From: Owenia fusiformis
Lineage: Eukaryota > Annelida > Polychaeta > Sabellida > Oweniidae
Assembly (NCBI GenBank): GCA_903813345.2
Contig: CAIIXF020000012.1
Coordinates: 31,564,501-31,628,500, forward strand
Direction of reading: 5' to 3'
DNA: 64,000 nucleotides
Under the pieces are notes generated by a model. That model worked only from the letters and a program-made list of their open reading frames with translations, was not told the DNA's origin and did no database searches. The position numbers were made by a program, and so were the translations under genes. Shown piece after piece: positions 48,501-57,500 of this stretch (positions are counted from its first letter, which is position 1; each line of letters opens with the position of its first letter).

Positions 48501-51500
48501 ACTGGAGTCCCACAAGGCTCAATTTTATGTCCGCTACTTTTCTGCATTGACCATGGCATTTGCACATAGCAATGCATAGAAATCCATTTTTGTAACATGT
48601 GCACCTAGGACCACATTTCACTTTGCACCCACACTTGACCAATGCTTCGCATGCTGCTTGAGGAAGGGATGTATATAGTGGCACCAGGAGGGACATGTCA
48701 TACTGCCAGCCCCATGTTGTGAACTCCGATACCCATGTTGGATTGAGATTGTACAGTTGGCCTCAAACAATACGACCTTGGTTAGCAAGTTCTTAAAATT
48801 TTCTGTGCAAGGGCTCCTTTTGTCGGTGGCATTCTATCAATGACTGTATGGCCATCACAGAATATTTGCCTTCGTGCTGCATTGATATCTATCTGGTTGC
48901 TGGTTCGATCATATACTAGAACAGTAAAACGTTTTAGGGACTGAATGGCATGAACTGACAAAGTCAGGTTTGTTGTAACCATTTGTGCTACTTGTAGAAA
49001 AGCTGGAGTAACTTCCTTGAACACATTCCATAGCTTGAAGGGCAGATTCTTTGCTATTGGCCAAAGAATGGTGCAGTTATATAATATAATTTAATACCTG
49101 TATTTTTGAGAGGTCAGAAGGCAATCCAAATTGACACTTATTGCACCCTTATGCGGCAGCCATTGCAAGAACAACTACACCATTATCTCCGCTGATTCTG
49201 ATTATGAATGTCTTTTTTACCCTCTGAGGTCATCTGTTTTACCTGAACAAAGAGTCTAGTGTAGTATCAGCTTCTTCATGAGTACAAGGTTCAATCATTA
49301 CTGTAACTGGCAACTGAGAAAAGCACTTCAACAGATTCCACAATAGTCATAAACATCAACCTCAAAAATAGAGTTGGCCAGGAATGCTAACAGTTCAGTT
49401 TTGTTCTGGTTGTTTCTTAGAAAGGCTAACCAATTCTGGGGCATCACATTCTCTGCATAAACCACCCATTGCCACAATGAGTCCTTGTCAGGGACTTCCT
49501 ACTGTTTTATAGGTAGACATCCCAGATAACATCTTATCTTGAAACACCTTCCATAGGACGCCTTAACTTGGGATGAGACATTGGTACCATATTCTTGGAA
49601 GTTGGTTGCCACACCAGGATGCATCACATGGACCAGAAGGATGCCATCTATTAAAATTGCATCTGCAGGTGGCTTTTCCAATACTTCAGATCCATCTGGC
49701 TTAGCTTCTTGACATTTAAGTAAGTCTGCTTTTGTTGTAGGTCTCATGGCTCCGTGGTTATGTAGGGATGGTGGGAACTCATGGTTTTCATATTTCAAAA
49801 ACTCAGACATGTCATTGTGTCTTGATTGGCATGCAATGTAGAGTAATAGCAAAAAGGTCATAATCATGTCTCAGATCCTTGACTTAAGGATTCACTTGCA
49901 TGCATGGTTGGTGTGATCTAGGGAGAAAAAAACAAAGCATCATCTGCAGTGATTCCTGAGGTCAAGGAACTGAGAGAAGAAAATTACCTTTTTGCTATGC
50001 TCTATATTTGCCTTTGACAATCAAGACACATAACATGTCTGAGTTTTTCAAACATGAAAACCATGAGTTCCCGCCATTCCTAGCTAAGCATGGAGCCATG
50101 AGACCTACAACTAAATGACCTACTTAAATGCCTAGAAACTAAGCCAGATGGACCCAAAGTATTGGAAAAGCCAACTGCAGATGCAGTTTTAATAGACTGC
50201 TCCTTTCTGGTGTCTCATCCCAAGTTAAGGCAGCTTATGGAAGGTGTTCCAAGATTAGATGTTGTCTGGAATGTTTACATACAAAACAGTGAGAAGTCTC
50301 TAACAAGGATTTATCGTGGCACTAGTGCTAGAAGGATGATTTATGCAAAGATGCACAAATGCCAAAGAATTGGCCAGCCTTTCTAACAACCAATGGAGCC
50401 AGACTAGGCTGTTTGCATTCCTGGCCAACTTTATGTCTGAGGTTGATGTTAATGAAAAGCAAATGATAGCTACTATTTGGGAATCTCTTCAGTGCTTTCC
50501 TCAATTGCCAGATACAGCAATGATTGAACCTTGTACTCATGAAAAAGCTGACACTAGGCTCTTTGTTCAAATAAAACAGATGACCTCAGAGGATAGAAAT
50601 ACTTCATAATCAGAAGTGGAGACACTGATGTCCATTTTCTTGCCATGGCTGCTGCATTAGGGTGCAATGCAATAGGTGTCAATCTGGACAGCCTTCGGAC
50701 CTCTCAAAATAAAAAATTACAGGTATTAAATTATATTATATATTATAACTGCACTATTCTTTTAGGCCATAGCAAAAAATCTGCCCTTCAAGCTATGGAA
50801 TGTGTTCAAGGAAGTTACTCCAGCTTTTCTATATTTGGCACAAATGGTTACAACAAACCTGTTTTTGTCAGTTCAAGCCATTCAGTCCCTGGAACATTTT
50901 ACTGTTTTATTATATGATCGAACCAGCAACCAGATAGATATCAATGCAGCATGAAGGCTAATGTTCTGTAATGGTCATACAGTCATTGACAAATACCACC
51001 AACAAAAGGAGCCCTTGCAGAAAATCTTAACTTGCTAACCAAGGCGGTATAGTTTGGTGCCATAACCAAAATTGTTATCGAGTTCACAACATGTGGCTGG
51101 CAGTATGACTCCTGATGCCACTAAGTACAGCCCTTCCTCAAGCAGCTAAGGCATGCCAAGCATTGGTCAAGTGTGGGTGCAAGGTGAAATGTGGTCCTAG
51201 GTGCTCATGTTACAAAAATGGATTTCTATACCTTGCAATGTACAAATGCCATGGTCAATGAAAGTCATTGGACTAAAAAAGTAGGGGACATAAAGTTGAG
51301 CCTTGTGGGACTCCAGTTTTCACACAAAAATAATCTAGTGACTTTAAATGCATATGACCATCTAATAGTTACTATTATTAGTCATGTTTGAACAGTATTT
51401 AACTATTTTGACAAATTAAATGATGATATTAGTCAATTTTAGTGATTTGCCGATACATTGTGGCGGCCATCTTGGATTTTTGGTGAAACAGTCAATGGAT

Positions 51501-54500
51501 TGCTTGGTGCCACTTCAGGTTCTCAAAAGGATGGTATGAAGTTTTGAAATCCACCTAAAGATAGCTTCTATATATTTTTGAAATATTCTGTGAACTTATC
51601 TCCTATTCAAACCTGACTACTTATAGAGGTTCATTTAACATTAATTCAGTTGGTCTTGGGACACTGAAAAGTGTTTCACTAGCAGAGGTGCACCACTTTA
51701 CAGGTTTTATTGTATGCACATGTACAATGCAATAATTTCAAAATACATTGCTAACAAACTAAACAATGATATGTAGCTTTTTAAAGATTATAATCCACAA
51801 ATTACCTAAATGTAGACTCATTATATAAAATTATCAAGGCAGTTTTCAATAACAAAAGACTGGAATGATTTCCCATAGACTAAGTAAAACATGTAGTTTT
51901 GTGCAATTAGGAAAACAAACATGACTTACTCAATGAATGATGTTTTCAAATGTAAGACATCCTCAGCATTGTCTGCAGCAGATTTAGAGACCTATAAATA
52001 TAATGAAGATTTAGAGAATTATAAATATAATGAAGATTTAGAGAACTATAAATATAATTGAGATTTAGAGAACTATGAATATAATGGAGATATAGAGGCG
52101 TATAAATATAATGGAGATTTAGAGACCTATAAATGTAATGAAGATTTAAAAACCTAAAATATATTGGAGATTTAGAGACCTACAATTGCCCATATACGAA
52201 TATATTAAGAGATTAGAATTTATCTCATATGATAACAAGAACATAAAAATTACTAAAATTGCCAAAATAAAGATGTACTGGTGCATAATGTTTGATTTAT
52301 CAATATAAACTTTGAAAAGTGAAGACAAAGTTTCTACTGAAGTTTCAACAACTTAATCTAAAAAAGTACATATTTTACAATGCTAAACCAAAGTTTTGGC
52401 AAGAAGCAACTGTTGCCAAGAAATGAATTGATTTCAAAAAATAGGACAACCATCTGCACATTACAAATTCAAAAATTGCTAAGACTTAACAGCAACTGTA
52501 TGTTTTAAAATTCATTGTCTCTGATATATAGTGTTTTACTTGCCTTTGGCGGTGCCACTAGAAGCTGGTCTATTAATAGAATTGAGAATGGCTTGTAGTC
52601 CTGGAAACAAACAAGTTTGAAACAATTATACAAATATATTTTATGACCTAAACAATTTCAAATTGTTACCAAAATATTTATTACAAAGTATTGAAAAAAG
52701 CTAACAAAAAACTTCAGCTAGGCTCTATGGTATTTGGTTAATTAGAAGTAGATTTTGGCAGTGATATAGCAAATGAGCATTGCACTTTTGAGATTTTGAA
52801 AATTTTGTGCACCCTTTGAAATGAGAAAAATGTTAAAATCAGCATATTTTGGCCAACTTAGGCTAGGATTGTGAAATTAAGAATGACAGATGAGAAAAAA
52901 ATTTGGGGAAAAACACATCAACATGGCACATTTATTTAAAGTGGCAGTGTTGGCTCAGAGTGTAGTGCAAGTAAGTATACTTCATTGTAATATCTACTCA
53001 ATAACAGCATGTAAAATAGTAGTTTAAAATGGAAACATGCAAGTAGATGTACCTTGTTGTATCCTGTTTCTTCATATAGCACCTTTGCAGTTACATCCTT
53101 TGGGAACCCTAAAACATGATAAATAATTTAAAAACATTATATCACTATTTAAATGGTAAACATGATATTAAAAAGCAAAATGTCACCACCTGCCATTTTT
53201 TACAGACTCCGAACGCTGACTGCCAGATACCAACTGCCATATGCCAAACACTGTCAATAAAAAGTTGGAGACTTAACAATATGTCACCGCTTCTTGAGAT
53301 GACATAAAAACATTATTAAACAACTAGCAACTAAATTTTTTAATTTATTTTGATCAGGAAAATGATTGTATAAAGTTACCTTCAATAGTTTTGATGACTC
53401 CATTCTCGTACTCTATAGTGCCTTTGCTAGCCTTATCTGTAGTTAGGTACTGGCCTTGGAAGAATGGCGATGGGCGGAAAATATGACTCTCTGGAAAGAA
53501 ACATACGTACATGTACACCATACATCAGTGAATGAGAGTATACAAAATGTACACTACATATCTTATGCATATACATGTACATATGTACACACATATAGCC
53601 CAGCAAGAAAAAGAAAACATCTAAATGTACACCTAAGTCATAAGAAAAACAAACTTTAACTATCCCAAACCATAATCTAGTCTTGGTTCAAGACTGAGTA
53701 CCCCTCCCCCAATGTCATTCTGGAGTGTTTATACTCTTCTTTGTACCTGGTGAGAGAAGATGATCAGAAGAGAACGGATTCTGGGTCTTATGAGCAAGAC
53801 TGTAGTCCAACGTTAAAAGAAATAGTGTCAAATACCCCCCCCCCCATCATTCAAGTTCCATTATCACAATCCAGGACTGAAGAGTTTGTCATAATCCATA
53901 AATATGGCAGAGTGAGTTTTGTTCCATCTACATCAATAATCTGCAAAAGGCCAACAAGCCCATTTTAAGCAGATATATAGTTTAACAGTGATAGAATTTG
54001 AATAGAATACAAGAAATAGTTTAATATCAACTGATTATACTTTGAGGTCATAGTAAGAAGGTATTCAGGTTATCTAAAACTTGACTGATATTAGGTCACA
54101 CTAATATCAGAATTTTCAAGAAAATTAATGATTCTCTTGTCCTTAATGTATTTCTAAGTATTGTTATCTCTGGAACTGTGTCGGTTATATTTTCCTTAAA
54201 GTCCCCGTCTAAAGTTTGAAAATATTTTTTTATCATTCATTTACTATTTGTAATGACTTAACAAGTTATTTTAGAGATCTTTGAAAAAAAAAATTTTTTT
54301 TCAAAAAAAGTTGTGAGCATTTCATTTCTCAAATATTCAAATTTCCCGCCATTTTTCAAAAAAAGTTGAAATTTTTTAATCATCAAATATTTCTTAATGC
54401 ACTTCAAAAAAGATTATCTTTTTAACACCAATGCAAAGATTGAACAAAGGACACACTATTTCAATAATAAATTGCTATATTAAATGGGCAACTTCAATGA

Positions 54501-57500
54501 TTTAGCATATCAAATATATTTTGAAACATTAGTGATGTCACTAAGGTACCAAAAACTTTTTGAAAAAAAATTGAAATTTTTTTTTGATGTCAATCTTTTC
54601 TCAATATGCTAGACTTCAATAGTCAACCAATGTTGATTGTCTAACCAGGTTAAAAGGAAGAATATATTATGTTTTAGATATCATTGTACCATTGGTTTCT
54701 ATGAGAACTAAAATTTTGAAATGCATTTTTCTCGGAACCATTTTCATGCACTGATAAGTTCATTTCTCGCTTATTTATGAACCGATTTTCTTTATTTTTT
54801 CGTCAAGAAACATGCGAGGATGAATGCTATGCATTGGTATGAATTGTTGCTAATTAAAAGATACAGGGTGACCGGAAAAAAAGGAGACCATTGAAATAGG
54901 CAATATCTCCTAAAATAGACTAGTGACATCAATGAAATTTTGCATACATCAGGACAGTTCTATGGAAATTTGTTCCTGAAAGTGTCAATACAAGCAGTCA
55001 ACTGGTTCAGGAGCTATGATCATTTACATAACATGCTCCAAATAGGTGCAATTGAGACCAACGCAGAGCTGGATACATTTGGCAAATACCCTTACATATT
55101 CCGACCTTGTTATGGCATTACATTTAGCATTTATTGCCACCTTTAGGTCAGCAATTGTCTCAGGATTGTTTTGGTACACATTGTCTTTCAAATTGCCCAC
55201 CAAAAAGAAATCAGGTGGATTCAAATTTGAGGTGTATGGAGACGAAGCTTATCTGACCTATGGCTTCTGACTCAGTGGTCCCACTCAGTTACAGTATCAT
55301 CCTAAGGAGGTTTTGGGCAGCCCTTGGTTTCCATATGGGATTTAATTGTGCCATATAGTGGTTTTAGTAACATGGCACTATGCCCAATACCTAAAGTGAC
55401 TCTTAAGATTGGGTAAATCAGCACTTTGGCAACAGGATGATGAACCACATGTCAGATAACCCTTCATTGCCATTACAGCCTAGACTTGAATCCTGCTGAT
55501 TTCTTTTTGTATGGATATTTGAAAGACAATCTATACCAAAACAATCCTCAGACTATTGTTGACCTAAAGAAGGCAATCACTGCTATATGTAATGCCATAA
55601 TAATGCCATAGAGGGCAGAACATGTAAGGGTAGTTTGCCATATGAATCCAACTCTGCGTTGGTCTCAATTGTGCCTATTTGGAGCATGTTATGTAAATGA
55701 TCATAGCTCCTGAACCAGTTGAATGCTTGTATTGAAACCTTCAGTAACAAATTTCCATATAACTGTTCCAGTGTATGCAAAATTTCATTGATGGCACTTG
55801 TCTAGTTTAGGAGAAATTGATTACTTCAATGGTCTCCTTTTTTTCCGGTCATCCTGTATGTGTGACCTCTAAAAGTTAGTTTTAAATAAATTTACAAAAT
55901 TTGGAACAAAAAGTCTATCAAAAACCACTTTTTGAAATTTAAAAAAAAAGTTTCACATATCACACTTTGATAACATTGGGTGACTACAATAAGAGCCAAA
56001 GTGGTTTAAACTTTATACGGGGACTTTAACAAATCTTAGCTCTTGGACTTTTATAAAAAAAATTGGTAAAAACTAGTCAAATATGTTTTCCTAAAATTGG
56101 CTTTGAGGAAATCAAAAATTTTGATTTTTGAAAATTCCTTATTTTACCAAATCCTTATTTTTGACAATTTTTCTAAAAACTCTTTTCCTCGATATTGACT
56201 AAAATTAAAAAAATTATACAAATTTATAAAATAACATTCTTTGAAGCTTTCTTCAGCTTTCAAATCACAGTAAAACCTAATTATATTGAACATTTTTTTT
56301 TACGAGAAAAAGCGTTCAGTATTGGTACATACAGTAGGTTTTCACTACAGAGATAGTAATTAATGCAAAAGTCAATACAGTATGTGCTGAGGGTGTCTAC
56401 TACAGACAGGTGTTCACTATAGAGAGGCGTTCACTAAGACAGGCTTTATTGTATTTTCATCAATATATATCCCATACCTATAAATGCAGCATTCATGATA
56501 GAGTTCTTCAGCAATGATGACCTTGGGATGCAGATAAGGAACTGTTTATCTTGAGCTCTTTTGAAGAAACCTCCATATTTATCCTAAAACAATATAAATA
56601 AAATATAATGCTACTTTGAGGAAAGGTAGATATTATTTGTCAGCTGCTCAGTGCAGCCAGTAGCCAGATATACTTAGGTGGTTCAAAAAGTTTTGCAGTT
56701 GATTCCATAACTTCGAGGAAAATAGGACTTTCACAATGAAACTTGGTACACATATGTGTTATATATTTATACATTATATGGTAAAATTTGGGACCTCAAT
56801 TTTGATTGGTTCTTGAGATATGGTTGCTATTGTAACCAGAGTGGTGGGTACCATGTTCAACCCGAAATTACAATTGAAAGATGGTCCATATTATGCATCT
56901 GGTTTATATTTGACAGATGTCACTTTAGTAGGCTTAGGCTGATGATAAAATGGATAGTGCAATATTATAGAAAGCTTTTGCGCATACTTGAAAAATCAAA
57001 CCAGAAAATCAAACCAGGTGCAAAAAGCACCTATATGCACTCTTACTATATGTAGTCTTATTCACTCAATTTGGCGACTCAACGATACACATGAAAGTTA
57101 CTAACTACACTTACAGGCTACCGTTTAGTGAAATCTATAGTTGGGGACAAAAATAAATGACAGGTCGATTTTTGATCACCATTTCCTAATTATGGTGGTC
57201 TGAAAGCCCATAATTTCCAATATTGTCTAGATACATATCCCTTAAAATTTGTATATTTTACATTTTGTATAATCTCATCCACTGATTTATGGCCTCTTGT
57301 AAATTCTCTTATTTTTAACATGGGAAATCCTCACTTCAGCAAATCCACCTGTCATTTATTTATGTCCCCAACTGTAGGCTAAACTCGACTGAAACGGTGA
57401 AACTGAGAGTGAACACAGGAACTTGAAAATGAGAACAAAGTGAGGTACCAGTCTCTACTAGCACAGCTAAATCACAAACTAGCATCTAACCGCTAGTCCT

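Larger units (their letters stand above)
48214..51617. mobile_element. 3.4-kb palindromic element, unit 2 of 2 (tandem copy)
   Basis: Begins aggaatatttaggtg directly after cctgac of unit 1 and repeats it at a 3400-bp offset with only scattered differences, for example 4 extra bases near 48480 (attggatcattt against atcattt) and isolated substitutions. The copies are about 99% alike by eye, while the two arms within a unit are much more diverged. Confidence 0.85.

Noticed and set aside
56756-57055. 99-codon plus-strand frame
   Set aside because: Lies in a VPS9-gene intron beside repeat DNA; composition gives no protein family signal.
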